NCBI GenBank assembly: GCA_023411575.1
Contig: JAEYOP010000047.1
Location: 9,036-73,035 of the forward strand
From: Bacillota bacterium
GTDB taxonomy: Bacteria > Bacillota > Clostridia > Acetivibrionales > DTU013
Length of the DNA stretch: 64,000 bases
Reading direction: 5' to 3'
Made by a program: the position numbers and the translations under genes. Below, piece by piece: positions 41,311-50,724 of this stretch (its first letter is position 1; the number at the start of each line of letters is the position of its first letter). A model generated the notes under the pieces. The model saw only the letters and a program-made list of their open reading frames with translations. It had not been told where the DNA came from and ran no database searches.

Positions 41311-42303
41311 CTATCCTTTTATGATCTCTTCGATCCTTGCAAGCTCTTCGCTGCTGAAGCTCAGGTTGTTGATCGTGCCGGCGCAATCATCCACCTGGCT
41401 GACCTTGCTTGCTCCGATCAGGGCCGAGGTTACGCGGCCTCCGCGCAGCACCCACGCCAGCGCCATCTGCGCCAGGGTCTGGTTCCTGCCGGCGGCGATT
41501 TCATTGAGCAGACCGGCTTTCTTCACCCCGTCCTCCGTAATATTGTTTGTATTGAGGAAGATGCTGTGGCCGGCGGCCCTTGAATCCGCCGGGATGCCCT
41601 TCAGATACTTTCCGGTAAGCAGGCCCTGGGCAAGGGGCGAGAATACGATGGAGCCGATCCCTTCCTTCTCCAGCAGGTCCAGCAGGCCGTCTTCGATCCA
41701 GCGGTCGAACATGTTGTATCGCGGCTGGTGGATCACACAGGGCGTCCCCAGCTTTTTCAGGATGGCGACCGCTTTTTCCATCTCCGGCGCCCTGTAATTG
41801 GACAAGCCGACATACAGCGCCTTACCCTGGCGGACGATCAGATCCAGTGCGGACATGGTTTCCTCCAGCGGGGTTTCCGGGTCCGGCCGGTGATGATAGA
41901 AAATATCGACGTACTCCAGCCCCATCCGTTTCAGGCTCTGGTCCAGGCTTGCCACCAGGTACTTCTTGGAGCCCCAGTCTCCGTACGGGCCTTCCCACAT
42001 GCCGTAACCGGCCTTTGTGGAAATGATCAGCTCGTCCCGGTACCCCTGGAAATCCGCTTTCAGGATTTTCCCGAAATTTTCTTCGGCGCTGCCCGGCGGC
42101 GGCCCGTAATTGTTCGCCAGATCCAGGTGCGTTATTCCAAGGTCGAAGGCGCGCCGCACGATCGCCCTGCCGTTTTCGAATACATCCAGTCCTCCGAAGT
42201 TCTGCCAGAGCCCGAGCGAAATGGCCGGTAGCTTCAGACCGCTGTTGCCGCAGCGGTTGTATTTCATTTTCGAGTAACGATTTCCATCCGGTAAATATGC
42301 CAT
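41311..42303 (-). CDS. Aldo/keto reductase, YghZ (L-glyceraldehyde 3-phosphate reductase) type
   Basis: Oxidoreductase of 330 residues. The N-terminal YNRCGNSGLKLPAISLGLWQNFG and THLDLANNYGPPPGSAEENFG are the hallmarks of the YghZ/Kv-beta-like branch. The tetrad is Asp and Tyr (DLANNYG), Lys (ISTKAGYGMW) and His (YHHRPD). The cofactor loop is ALIGASKVSQVDDC. A good ribosome site (GGAGG) precedes ATG 42303. It is convergent with the HAD gene and divergent from the AraC regulator. In E. coli the homologue reduces L-glyceraldehyde 3-phosphate or methylglyoxal; the local substrate is unknown. Confidence 0.9.
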   Translation of the reverse strand: MAYLPDGNRYSKMKYNRCGNSGLKLPAISLGLWQNFGGLDVFENGRAIVRRAFDLGITHLDLANNYGPPPGSAEENFGKILKADFQGYRDELIISTKAGYGMWEGPYGDWGSKKYLVASLDQSLKRMGLEYVDIFYHHRPDPETPLEETMSALDLIVRQGKALYVGLSNYRAPEMEKAVAILKKLGTPCVIHQPRYNMFDRWIEDGLLDLLEKEGIGSIVFSPLAQGLLTGKYLKGIPADSRAAGHSIFLNTNNITEDGVKKAGLLNEIAAGRNQTLAQMALAWVLRGGRVTSALIGASKVSQVDDCAGTINNLSFSSEELARIEEIIKG

Positions 42304-42584
42304 GATATTTCCTCCTTAACCGGCAGCTTTTATGATTCTTGCCGTACCTATCCATTTTATCCGATCCCGCGCTTTCTGTACAGAGCGAGGCCTTTATTGA
42401 AGCGGCAAAGTGTCGGAGCGCACTCTTCCGGAACCTTGCATCCGGTAAGGGGTTCGGAAAAGCTATTGCCGGATTTCCGGGATCGTTATATAATTATAAT
42501 GCTGTATTCACCAGTTTAATACAAATATATTGCTTATAAATAACAATATATTGCCATTTTGCCATTCAGAGGAGGAGAATGTTC

Positions 42585-44861
42585 ATGACAAAGCATAGCC
42601 GTGTCAATGTTCTGGTAAAGTTTCTCTTATCGTATGTGCTTGCATTCATTTTGCCGATGATTCTGATCTTCACCTATTTTTATCCCCGGACAACCGAGGC
42701 CGTCATGGAGCAGACCATGGACAGCAGCCTTCATGTGACGGAACAGATTAAAAGCAGTATGGACATTCAATTCGACAACATATACAAAATACCCGTAGAG
42801 CTGTTTAATAACAGAAACCTGAAAAAATATGCCCTTGAACAGGATGATTATAATAAGTACATCGCTATTGAAGAAATGGGGAAATACATATCGACGAACA
42901 AATTCGTCTATGATGCGTTTCTTTATATCCGGGACACCGGGACCCTGTATTCCAACCGGAACACTTTTCCGATCAGCAGCTTCCGTCTTCCCGGCTCGGA
43001 ATACCATTACGACAGCTGGCCCTACGATGATCTGGTCAGCACGGTAAATAACCTGAAGAAGCCGTTGGTCAGGCCTTCCGAGTCCGTGACCATACCCGAC
43101 GGGCATCATAAAAGGCTGATCACCTTCCTTTACCCTCTGCCAATCGGCAATAGCAATCCCTATGCAACCGTCCTGATCCTGGTGGATGAAAATACCGTGC
43201 GAAGTCTGGTCAAATCCGTCAGCATGCGAAGCAATTCCAACATCCTCATCCTGGACAACAACGACCGGATCATACAGGCTTTCAATGATGCGCCCTATCT
43301 TAAGTCCGGGGATTTCGGCAGCCTGCTTTCCGGGTTTTCCGGTTCGTCTTCCTTCACCGCAAGCATGAACGGTCAGGAATACCTCGTTTCTTATACTACT
43401 TCCGGCAGAAACGACTGGAAATATATCAGCATCATACCCATGAAGGATGTAATGGGAAAGCTCGACAGTGTCAAGCGTCTCACCGTTTTACTCCTGCTAT
43501 TGATTGCTTTGGTGGAGGGGCTTCTCATTTACATTTCAATACGGACCAATTACAAGCCGATCCGCTCCCTTGTGGAGTTTGCAAGGCAATGTCTGGCACA
43601 GGACAGCCCGGAGAAAAGAATGAACGAGTTTGAAGTAATCCGTTATGCGATAGATGACCTGAACCTGCGGAACAACCGGTTGAATGAACATGTCCGCTGT
43701 TCCCGGTCCGCCGTGAGGGAATATTTTCTGTATGGCCTCCTGAACGGCCAGTATGATTCCATCGAAAAATTCAACGAGGACGCCGGAGAATACGGATTAT
43801 TTTTCAAACAAAATTATTTTACCGTATCCCTCATCCGGATATTGAAATGCGGCAGCGGGCTCGGGAGGGAGCATTGGCTGAAATACTTCGAAGACTGTGA
43901 AAACAATATGCCCGATTCCATTGAAGGGTACTTCATTTCAGGAATCTACAAGGACAATATCCTGTTCCTGTCCGCGCAAAACAGCATCGGCGATTTGGTG
44001 GCATACCTGGGGGAACTGCGTGCGGAGTTGGAGAATGTTCAATGCGCCGTAACGGTCATTGGAATCGGCAATCCGGTCCATTCCGTCAGTGCGACAAATG
44101 TTTCCTACCAGCAGGCGCGAATTGCGGCGGAATCCCTGGTTGTGAAGCGGAATGCGGACATTCTGCTCTTTTCCGACCTCCCTTCCAAAACCCTTGATAC
44201 GAAAAACCAGCTGCCTGATCGGATTTCCCTGCTGGAATTCGCCATTCTGCGAAATGACCTGGAGCAAATCCGGGAAATCATCGGCAAGATAATCGAACAT
44301 ATAAACAGGGCGGAGACGCCTGCCCATGCGATCCGGTCGATTTATTCCAGCGTGGTGAGCATTATGGACAACGGATATGCAAAGCTGACGCATGGCAGCA
44401 GGGAAGGCCTTTCCCCCGCCGTCCACGATCCGGATATCCTGTCGGTCGAAGAGATTACAAAATCCATCCGGCAGAAAGCCGACGCATTATGCGGATGCAT
44501 TGCAAAAAGCACCGCCGTTTCGAAGGATGTTTCCATCCGTGAAATATTGCACTATATCGAAACCCATTACACAAATTATGATTTTTCACTGCAAACCGTC
44601 GCGGAATATTACAACATGACCTTTTCGAATTTCAGTCATTATTTCAAAAATAATACGAATCAAAATTTCAAAGATTACGTGGAATTTCTCCGGGTCAAAA
44701 AGGCCAAGGAACTCCTTGGGGGGACCAACAGCCCGCTGGAGGAAATTGCAAGGGATATCGGGTATTCAAACGCATCCAATTTTGTCAGGGCGTTTAAAAA
44801 GTCCGCCGGGCTCACTCCGGGCGAATATCGGAATGCCAGCAGGCTTGCTTTCAAAATTTGA
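42585..44861 (+). CDS. Membrane-bound AraC-family regulator with extracellular sensor
   Basis: One-component regulator of 758 residues. ATG 42585 is seven bases after GAGGAG; ATG 42579 is a closer alternative. A membrane helix at about 10-30 (VKFLLSYVLAFILPMILIF) and another near 300-320 (LTVLLLLLIALVEGLLIYISI) enclose a sensor domain of about 270 residues, probably Cache-like. A cytoplasmic linker of some 300 residues precedes the AraC DNA-binding domain (about 665-755: LQTVAEYYNMTFSNFSHYFK and LEEIARDIGYSNASNFVRAFKKSAGLTPGEYR). It stands directly before an LplB/YtcP importer operon on the same strand, the usual place for a sensor-activator of such an importer. Confidence 0.92.
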   Translation: MTKHSRVNVLVKFLLSYVLAFILPMILIFTYFYPRTTEAVMEQTMDSSLHVTEQIKSSMDIQFDNIYKIPVELFNNRNLKKYALEQDDYNKYIAIEEMGKYISTNKFVYDAFLYIRDTGTLYSNRNTFPISSFRLPGSEYHYDSWPYDDLVSTVNNLKKPLVRPSESVTIPDGHHKRLITFLYPLPIGNSNPYATVLILVDENTVRSLVKSVSMRSNSNILILDNNDRIIQAFNDAPYLKSGDFGSLLSGFSGSSSFTASMNGQEYLVSYTTSGRNDWKYISIIPMKDVMGKLDSVKRLTVLLLLLIALVEGLLIYISIRTNYKPIRSLVEFARQCLAQDSPEKRMNEFEVIRYAIDDLNLRNNRLNEHVRCSRSAVREYFLYGLLNGQYDSIEKFNEDAGEYGLFFKQNYFTVSLIRILKCGSGLGREHWLKYFEDCENNMPDSIEGYFISGIYKDNILFLSAQNSIGDLVAYLGELRAELENVQCAVTVIGIGNPVHSVSATNVSYQQARIAAESLVVKRNADILLFSDLPSKTLDTKNQLPDRISLLEFAILRNDLEQIREIIGKIIEHINRAETPAHAIRSIYSSVVSIMDNGYAKLTHGSREGLSPAVHDPDILSVEEITKSIRQKADALCGCIAKSTAVSKDVSIREILHYIETHYTNYDFSLQTVAEYYNMTFSNFSHYFKNNTNQNFKDYVEFLRVKKAKELLGGTNSPLEEIARDIGYSNASNFVRAFKKSAGLTPGEYRNASRLAFKI

Positions 44862-45045
44862 TTAACGACTCAAGATGGAATATTCATCGTCTCTAAAAGG
44901 CCATTTTTCAGGCTTTTCAAAAAATGCGGCACCGTCAAAACATGAATATTTACTTTCCTCCGGGGCCTACAGTAGAATGAGGCTATCGACAACGGCCGCC
45001 GCTTGATCCTTTACATTCATCCTATCAACTGAAAGGGCAAATTAT

Positions 45046-46020
45046 ATGGAGACCATCACCCGTCCGGCAAAAGCGGGAACCGATCCGGGCCCGTATTACG
45101 GCAGCAGCTCTTATTTCCGAAGACTTGCGGCCAATATGAAAGAAAACTATGAATTGTATCTGTTTATCCTCCCGGCCATTGCCGTGATCTTTATTTTCAA
45201 TTACATCCCCATGTATGGAATCCAGATCGCCTTCAAAAGCTTCGTCCCGTCCAAGGGGATAGCAGGCAGCGCCTGGGTCGGGATGGACCAGTTCATCCGC
45301 TTTTTCAACTCTTACCAGTTTTGGGACCTGATCAAAAATACCGTAACGATCAGCTTGTATTCCATCGCGGTCGGGTTCCCCTTCCCGATCATACTGGCTC
45401 TGATGCTCAACCAGGTAAAGCACCGGCGCTTCCGGAGCTTTGTGCAGACGGTTTCCTATGCGCCCCATTTTATTTCTGTTGTCGTTGTGGTCGGCATGCT
45501 GCTGATTTTCCTTTCCCCGACAACGGGTCTGGTCGGAATATTCATCAAGGCCCTGGGTGGAACACCCATTGATTTTATGGGCGAGCCCTCCTGGTATCAA
45601 TCCCTGTATGTCTTTTCCGACGTGTGGCAGCATACGGGCTGGGACAGCATCATTTACTTTGCGGCCCTGTCTACAATAGACACCCAGCTATATGACGCGG
45701 CTTCCGTCGATGGCATCAACAAATGGCAGAGAGTTTTGTATATCGACATCCCCTTCCTGATCCCGACCGTTGTTATCCTGTTTATATTAAGAACCGGCTC
45801 GATCATGGGCGTTGGCTTTGAAAAGGCATTCCTCATGCAAAACCCGCTGAATATGGGGGTGAATGAAATCATCGCGACCTATGTCTACAAAATCGGAATA
45901 ATCTCATCCCAATACAGTTATTCCGCCGCAATCGGCCTGTTTAACACGGTAATCAATTTTGTATTCCTGATGGCGGTAAACAAGATATCCAAACAGGCCG
46001 GAAATATCAGCCTTTGGTAG
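45046..46020 (+). CDS. LplB-type polysaccharide/oligosaccharide ABC permease
   Basis: Permease of 324 residues with six membrane helices, the first being ELYLFILPAIAVIFIFNYIPMYGIQIAF, a phrase highly typical of LplB-family subunits. The EAA loop reads LYDAASVDGINKWQRVLYIDIP. It begins 184 bp after the AraC regulator and is followed after 10 bp by the YtcP-type partner. The set lacks an ATPase gene, as usual for this class. The imported glycan is unknown; a GH43 gene lies next to the operon. Confidence 0.93.
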   Translation: METITRPAKAGTDPGPYYGSSSYFRRLAANMKENYELYLFILPAIAVIFIFNYIPMYGIQIAFKSFVPSKGIAGSAWVGMDQFIRFFNSYQFWDLIKNTVTISLYSIAVGFPFPIILALMLNQVKHRRFRSFVQTVSYAPHFISVVVVVGMLLIFLSPTTGLVGIFIKALGGTPIDFMGEPSWYQSLYVFSDVWQHTGWDSIIYFAALSTIDTQLYDAASVDGINKWQRVLYIDIPFLIPTVVILFILRTGSIMGVGFEKAFLMQNPLNMGVNEIIATYVYKIGIISSQYSYSAAIGLFNTVINFVFLMAVNKISKQAGNISLW

Positions 46021-46030
46021 GAGGAAACAG

Positions 46031-46915
46031 ATGGAACGGAATAAAACGTTTTCAGATATTCTATTTAATATGGTTGTCTATTCGGTCTGCATAATGACAA
46101 TCCTGGTAATTGTATATCCCCTGTATTTCATTGTAATCGCATCCTTCAGCAATCCGAACGAAGTAATGAACGGGCATGTGTGGCTGCTCCCGAAGGGCAT
46201 CACCTTCAAAGGCTATGAGACTATTTTCGAGGATGTACGGATCTGGACCGGATACAGGACCACCATCATCATCGCCAGCGTAGGAACGCTGCTGAGTCTG
46301 GCCATAACGATCCCCGCGGCATATTCCCTTTCCCGGAAGGATTTTATGCTGAGAAATCCAGTTATGTTCTTCTTTGTCATTACCATGTTTTTCAACGGCG
46401 GGCTGATCCCGACGTACCTTACCATAAAAAGCCTCCATCTGGTTAATACGATCTGGGTTATGATCTTCCCGTTTTCCATGAATGTATTCTTTCTGATCAT
46501 TACCCGCACCTTCTTCGAGTCCAGTATCCCGTCGGAGCTGCTGGATTCGGCAAAAGTGGACGGCTGCTCCAACGGCAGGTTCTTTTTCACGATAGTTCTT
46601 CCCCTATCCAAGGCCATTATTGCGGTCATTCTCCTGTACTATATCGTAGCCAGATGGAATGAATATTTCACAGCCCTTATCTATATCCGGGATTCAAAGC
46701 TATACCCGCTCCAACTGATCCTCAGGGACATCCTTGTGCGAAACCAGGCCTTCAGCACCGGCGAAGGCGTTCACAGCGGCGATTCCGCACAGCAGGTGGC
46801 AAACCTGATCAAGTATGGGGTCATCATCGTATCCACTTTACCGGTCCTCATCATTTATCCGTTTATTCAAAAGTATTTCGAAAAGGGAGTCATGATAGGC
46901 GCTATAAAAGGCTAA
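46031..46915 (+). CDS. YtcP-type carbohydrate ABC permease
   Basis: Permease of 294 residues, partner of the LplB-type subunit. Starts with a GGAGG ribosome site. Typical phrases are FFVITMFFNGGLIPTYLTIKSL and the EAA loop ELLDSAKVDGCSNGRFFFTIVLP; it ends with the family tail KYFEKGVMIGAIKG. Six membrane helices are evident. It is followed by a short Cys-containing reading frame and then the binding-protein gene. Confidence 0.93.
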   Translation: MERNKTFSDILFNMVVYSVCIMTILVIVYPLYFIVIASFSNPNEVMNGHVWLLPKGITFKGYETIFEDVRIWTGYRTTIIIASVGTLLSLAITIPAAYSLSRKDFMLRNPVMFFFVITMFFNGGLIPTYLTIKSLHLVNTIWVMIFPFSMNVFFLIITRTFFESSIPSELLDSAKVDGCSNGRFFFTIVLPLSKAIIAVILLYYIVARWNEYFTALIYIRDSKLYPLQLILRDILVRNQAFSTGEGVHSGDSAQQVANLIKYGVIIVSTLPVLIIYPFIQKYFEKGVMIGAIKG

Positions 46916-46997
46916 TCCGCGTTCATTGCAAATCGAGAATTCAGTGGAAAACCGCTCTTATTCCAGTCATACGGATTTTTGGGAAAGGAGGTGGCTT

Positions 46998-47057
46998 ATG
47001 AATTGCTGCCGTATGTGTTTTGCGGTTTTCCGGAATTTTAGGATTGCAAAAAGATAA
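46998..47057 (+). CDS. Candidate 19-residue Cys-containing leader peptide
   Basis: A short frame, MNCCRMCFAVFRNFRIAKR, is preceded by AAAGGAGGTG, one of the strongest ribosome sites in the window, six to seven bases before the ATG. It lies between the YtcP permease and the binding-protein gene and stops 30 bases before the latter's ATG. Three of the first seven residues are Cys. It may be a leader peptide that couples or gates translation of the binding protein, or a chance frame; no homologue is known to me. Confidence 0.45.
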   Translation: MNCCRMCFAVFRNFRIAKR

Positions 47058-47087
47058 ATGAATGAAATTGAACAGGAGGAAATCAGA

Positions 47088-48749
47088 ATGATATTGAAAA
47101 AGAGGTTGACAGGGGTTCTTGCTTTGCTCATATGCTTGAGCGTGATTATGACCGCATGCGGAACAGCCGGTACCGGAACCGGGGAGACCGCTTCCACCGA
47201 TGCCGGAAAGGCTGCCGAAACCGCCGCCGACAGCTCCGTAACGTCCGACAGCGAAGCTGCTGCTGAATCCGGTCTTGTCAGTGAAACGCCAATCACTCTG
47301 AGGGTGATGTATTCCGCCCACTCGTGGACCAAGGACTGCAATACCCTGCCAATGTTCCAGGAGCTTGAAAAGAAAACCAATGTCCACGTAGAATGGGACC
47401 AGGTCCGCAGCGGCTGGGACGAAAAAAAGAGCACGGTGCTGGCCAGCGGCGATCTGCCGGATGTATTCCTGTCGGGTCTGTCCGATAACGATATTGTTTC
47501 GAATATCGATTACTTTGTAGTACTGAATGAATATATTGATAAGTATTGCCCGAATATTGTTAAAATGTTCAGCGAAGTGCCGGACACAAAAAGAATCAGC
47601 GTATTTCCGGACGGCAATCTGTATTCCCTGCCGCAGGTAAGAATGTACAGGCCGGAAAGCTTCAACGTCATGATGATCAACCAACAGTGGCTTGACAACC
47701 TTGGCCTGCAGCAGCCGACAACCCTCGATGAACTTGAACAGGTCCTGATCGCCTTCCGGGACAAGGACCCCAACGGCAACGGAAAGAAGGACGAAATCCC
47801 CATGGATTACTGCAAGGGCAGAGGATTGTTCAGCATAGACACATTAACCGGTTCCTACGGCATCGTTGATGACTTTTCAAACGATATGGTCTGTGTGAAG
47901 GACGGCAAAGTATTTTTCCAATTCGCAAGGGAAGAATTCAAAAAGCTGTATATCTATCTGAACAAGCTGTATAAAGAGAATCTGATCAACAAGGAAGTCT
48001 TTACTCAGGATTATTCACAGATGATGGCCCGATCCCAGGATCCTGAAATCGCAAAGGTCGGATTCACACTCGGCTGGTCCATAGTGGACAGGATGGGCCC
48101 CACCTGGGCGCCGCAGTACAAGGCGCTGGCCCCCTTGAAGTCCGAAGGCGTTGACAAGCCTCTTTATCCTGCCCACGCGGCAAGGGTAAAGATGGGAACC
48201 AATGTGTTCGAAATGACCAAATCCAACAAATATCCCGTGGAAACCATGAAATGGATCAATGAGTTCTATGGAGAAGACATGTCCGTACAAGGCTATTACG
48301 GCTCCATTGGCGAATGCGTCACCAAGAATCCGGACGGGACCTATGTCCAGCTGCCCCCGAAAGAAGAAGGCTACAGCCAGGACCGCTGGATGTGGACCAA
48401 TACACTGGTTGACGGAAGTCCCATGTACGCTTCGGCCGAGCTCGAAAAGAAAGTGACCATCGTTCCGGAGCTTATGCAGAGAGTCGAGCTCGATAAAGTA
48501 TTCCAGCCCTATTTCCCCGCCGCTGAAGATATCTACCCGATCGTCAAGTTCGATAAGGCGGTTGTGGATGAATTGACCCTGATCAAGACCGATATCTTTA
48601 AGCTGGTCGATCAGAAGATGGCGGAATGGGTCGTTAAAGGCAATGTTGAGACGGAATGGGACAACTATATGAAGCAGCTTGAAAAAATGGGCCTGAAGAG
48701 GATGGAAGAGGTCTATCAGAAGGCGTATGACGACTATTACGGCAAATAG
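47088..48749 (+). CDS. Extracellular solute-binding lipoprotein of the LplB/YtcP importer
   Basis: Binding protein of 553 residues. ATG 47088 is eight bases after AGGAGG; an in-frame ATG at 47058 lacks a site. The signal peptide ends in MTAC with Cys24, followed by a Thr/Ala/Ser-rich linker (about 26-60). The mature domain (LRVMYSAHSWTKDCNTLPMFQELEKKTNVHVEWDQV, GDLPDVFLSGL) is typical of the LipO-type family that partners LplB/YtcP. A calcium-loop-like DKDPNGNGKKDEIP occurs near residue 225, common in these proteins. The last 16 bases including the stop codon are repeated twice more just after the gene, ahead of a terminator. Confidence 0.93.
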   Translation: MILKKRLTGVLALLICLSVIMTACGTAGTGTGETASTDAGKAAETAADSSVTSDSEAAAESGLVSETPITLRVMYSAHSWTKDCNTLPMFQELEKKTNVHVEWDQVRSGWDEKKSTVLASGDLPDVFLSGLSDNDIVSNIDYFVVLNEYIDKYCPNIVKMFSEVPDTKRISVFPDGNLYSLPQVRMYRPESFNVMMINQQWLDNLGLQQPTTLDELEQVLIAFRDKDPNGNGKKDEIPMDYCKGRGLFSIDTLTGSYGIVDDFSNDMVCVKDGKVFFQFAREEFKKLYIYLNKLYKENLINKEVFTQDYSQMMARSQDPEIAKVGFTLGWSIVDRMGPTWAPQYKALAPLKSEGVDKPLYPAHAARVKMGTNVFEMTKSNKYPVETMKWINEFYGEDMSVQGYYGSIGECVTKNPDGTYVQLPPKEEGYSQDRWMWTNTLVDGSPMYASAELEKKVTIVPELMQRVELDKVFQPYFPAAEDIYPIVKFDKAVVDELTLIKTDIFKLVDQKMAEWVVKGNVETEWDNYMKQLEKMGLKRMEEVYQKAYDDYYGK

Positions 48750-48782
48750 ATACTACAGCAAATAAATACTACGGCAAATAGG
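48735..48782 (+). repeat. Three tandem 16-bp units across the binding-protein stop codon
   Basis: TATTACGGCAAATAGA, TACTACAGCAAATAAA and TACTACGGCAAATAGG follow each other without gaps. The first is the coding end (Tyr-Tyr-Gly-Lys-stop); the other two are untranslated duplicates, each repeating the stop in phase with its own unit. Confidence 0.85.
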
Positions 48783-48794
48783 CTTCCCACTGAA

Positions 48795-48828
48795 AAAGCT
48801 CTTCGGGTATGAACCGGAGAGCTTTTTT
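48795..48828 (+). terminator. Rho-independent terminator after the importer operon
   Basis: AAAGCTCTTCGG pairs with CCGGAGAGCTTT (one G-U pair), followed by TTTTTAT. It closes the LplB-YtcP-binding-protein operon. Confidence 0.88.
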
Positions 48829-48863
48829 ATATCCTCTTTTTGATCCTTTTGTTCCATCCATCC

Positions 48864-49859
48864 CTACTCCAGCTTCGTAAAAACCGGCTCTTCGACGCAG
48901 TCGTCCCTGTAGCGGTAATCCTGCGCGGAGCCCCGGATCACGTTATACCAGTTGCCCGTAACTTCGTTGACGATGTGCAGGTCGCCGTTCTTTTCCTCCA
49001 TCTCGAACAGAAGGATTCTTTTCAGGGAGTGGATATTGGGGCAGTGCAACGACATCATCAACTGTCCCCCGAAGGTGCGAAACAGCATGGAATGGGCTCC
49101 GTCATGGGCATAGAGCGGATCCTTCTGCTGAATCCACGGCCCTTTCAGCTCCCCCGACGCGCTTTTGGCGTAACCGGTGGCGTAGCCCAGCGGGGTGAAA
49201 TTAGACCAGAGCATGATCAGCGTTCCGTTCCCCATCCGGTGTAAAAACGGCCCGTCTGTGACAAAGCCTCCGCCGCCGTTTTTCCCGATCAGGCTGTCGC
49301 GCCAGGGCGCTTCGGAAGCGCGGAACAATACGACGGGCGGGCCGATGGCTTCTCCAAGGTCGTCGGACAGGGGAACGGCCGCGATTTGGCCGTCGAATAC
49401 CTGGAGCCATTCATGGCAGAAGACCATCCACGGTTTGCCTTCCCGGTCCACATACAAGGTCCCGTCCAGGCAATGCCAGCCCTTGGGCGTAACAGGCTCC
49501 TGCCGGATCGGTTCGAAAGGGCCCAGGGGCGCGTCGGAAACCAGGCACTGGCACCGGCGGTAGGTCCCTTTTGCCCGGAAGGAGGAAATCAGGTAATACC
49601 GCCCCTTCCACAGATGGCACTCGGGCGCCCAGTAATCCAGGTCCGCCCAGAAATCGCCCCGTTCGAACACCAGCTTCGGTTCGCTCCAGTGGATGAGGTC
49701 TTCGCTTTCCAGGGCGTAGAACGTCCCGCCCTCCTTCTGGTCCGGGAACCGGTCGGGGTTGAAATTCCTGGCATAGGTATAATATTTACGGCTTGCGGAA
49801 TCGGCAAGGATAAACGGGTCGCTGATGCGGATGTCCCGGACGTGAAACGGATAATTCAT
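48864..49859 (-). CDS. Glycoside hydrolase family 43-like protein
   Basis: Five-bladed beta-propeller hydrolase of 331 residues. ATG 49859 follows GGAGG; upstream in-frame codons lack a site. The base Asp is in RISDPFILADSASRKYYTYAR near the start. WAPECHLWKGRYYL and DGTLYVDREGKPWMVFCHEW are classic GH43 blade motifs, and FVTDGPFLHRMGNGTLIMLWSNF is a later blade. No signal peptide, so it probably acts inside the cell on imported oligosaccharides, such as arabino- or xylo-oligomers. It is convergent with the LplB/YtcP operon whose substrate it may process. Confidence 0.88.
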   Translation of the reverse strand: MNYPFHVRDIRISDPFILADSASRKYYTYARNFNPDRFPDQKEGGTFYALESEDLIHWSEPKLVFERGDFWADLDYWAPECHLWKGRYYLISSFRAKGTYRRCQCLVSDAPLGPFEPIRQEPVTPKGWHCLDGTLYVDREGKPWMVFCHEWLQVFDGQIAAVPLSDDLGEAIGPPVVLFRASEAPWRDSLIGKNGGGGFVTDGPFLHRMGNGTLIMLWSNFTPLGYATGYAKSASGELKGPWIQQKDPLYAHDGAHSMLFRTFGGQLMMSLHCPNIHSLKRILLFEMEEKNGDLHIVNEVTGNWYNVIRGSAQDYRYRDDCVEEPVFTKLE

Positions 49860-50021
49860 AGAGCAGCCTCCTTCCATACAGTCATTCCACGCATATAATG
49901 ATTCTATGGTTTGGACGAATTGTCCCATAAATAATTTACCAGATATTCCTGCAGGAATCCATGTACTATATCATCGTATTGAACCTGCTTAATGGACAAA
50001 ACTCCGCACTTTGCCCGGAGC

Positions 50022-50507
50022 TCAGGTGCGGACTCTCGCCGTCGAAGCCGCCGCCCTTATTCCGACGGCGAATATGCCTGCCGCAGCGGCGGCGGAATCC
50101 AGCAGCACGTCGGTTACCAGAGGCCCCCGGCCGCTTACGAAGATCTGATGGAATTCATCGGAGGAAGCGTACAGGATGCAGACGAGCAGCGCCATCAAAA
50201 CGGCTTTCCCCGTCAAAAGCCTTTTCGCCGTCAATACGGTCAAAATGCCGAGGATCAGATACTCCGTAAAATGCCCGTACTTTCGGATCAGATGCTCGCT
50301 GACCAGTATGCCGTCGGATAAAAAGCCGGGCACCTTGCCCTGAAAGATAAAATTCAGCATCTTCTCCAGCAGCTCCTTTGCAAAGCTGCTCATCTGCGTG
50401 GATTCCTCCGCAGGCTGGGCGGAAAAATAAAAGATGACGGCCATCCACAGAAGCGTCAGGCCAAGCAGCAGCAATGTTCTTTTGTCTTTTAACGCGGTCG
50501 GTTTCAT
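50022..50507 (-). CDS. VanZ-family membrane protein
   Basis: Membrane protein of 161 residues with about four helices (LLLLGLTLLWMAVIFYFSAQPAEES, HFTEYLILGILTVLTA, AVLMALLVCILYASSDEFHQ, TDVLLDSAAAAAGIFAVGI). FYFSAQP, RKYGHFTEY, YASSDEFHQ and GPLVTDVLLDSAAAA are the VanZ signature. ATG 50507 is chosen; GTG 50513 is closer to the GGGG site and possible. Function is not well defined; VanZ proteins are linked to mild teicoplanin resistance, but most homologues are uncharacterised. It is a single gene. Confidence 0.88.
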   Translation of the reverse strand: MKPTALKDKRTLLLLGLTLLWMAVIFYFSAQPAEESTQMSSFAKELLEKMLNFIFQGKVPGFLSDGILVSEHLIRKYGHFTEYLILGILTVLTAKRLLTGKAVLMALLVCILYASSDEFHQIFVSGRGPLVTDVLLDSAAAAAGIFAVGIRAAASTARVRT

Positions 50508-50724
50508 CAGCACGGTACCCCACAGTTTTTTCTTTTCGTTCCGGTTCGGACAGTTTCCTTTATTGTTTCAATTATATCACCAAAATCGAACAAGGAATGA
50601 CAAAGTAGACTGATTTTATTGTTGCGGGCAGAATACTATAATTTTCATAGGGTCCGCATAAGGGCCTGCAAGGCATGTCCGCGCATACCGGAAGCGAATT
50701 TGAATACAAGATGGAGGGCGCAGT

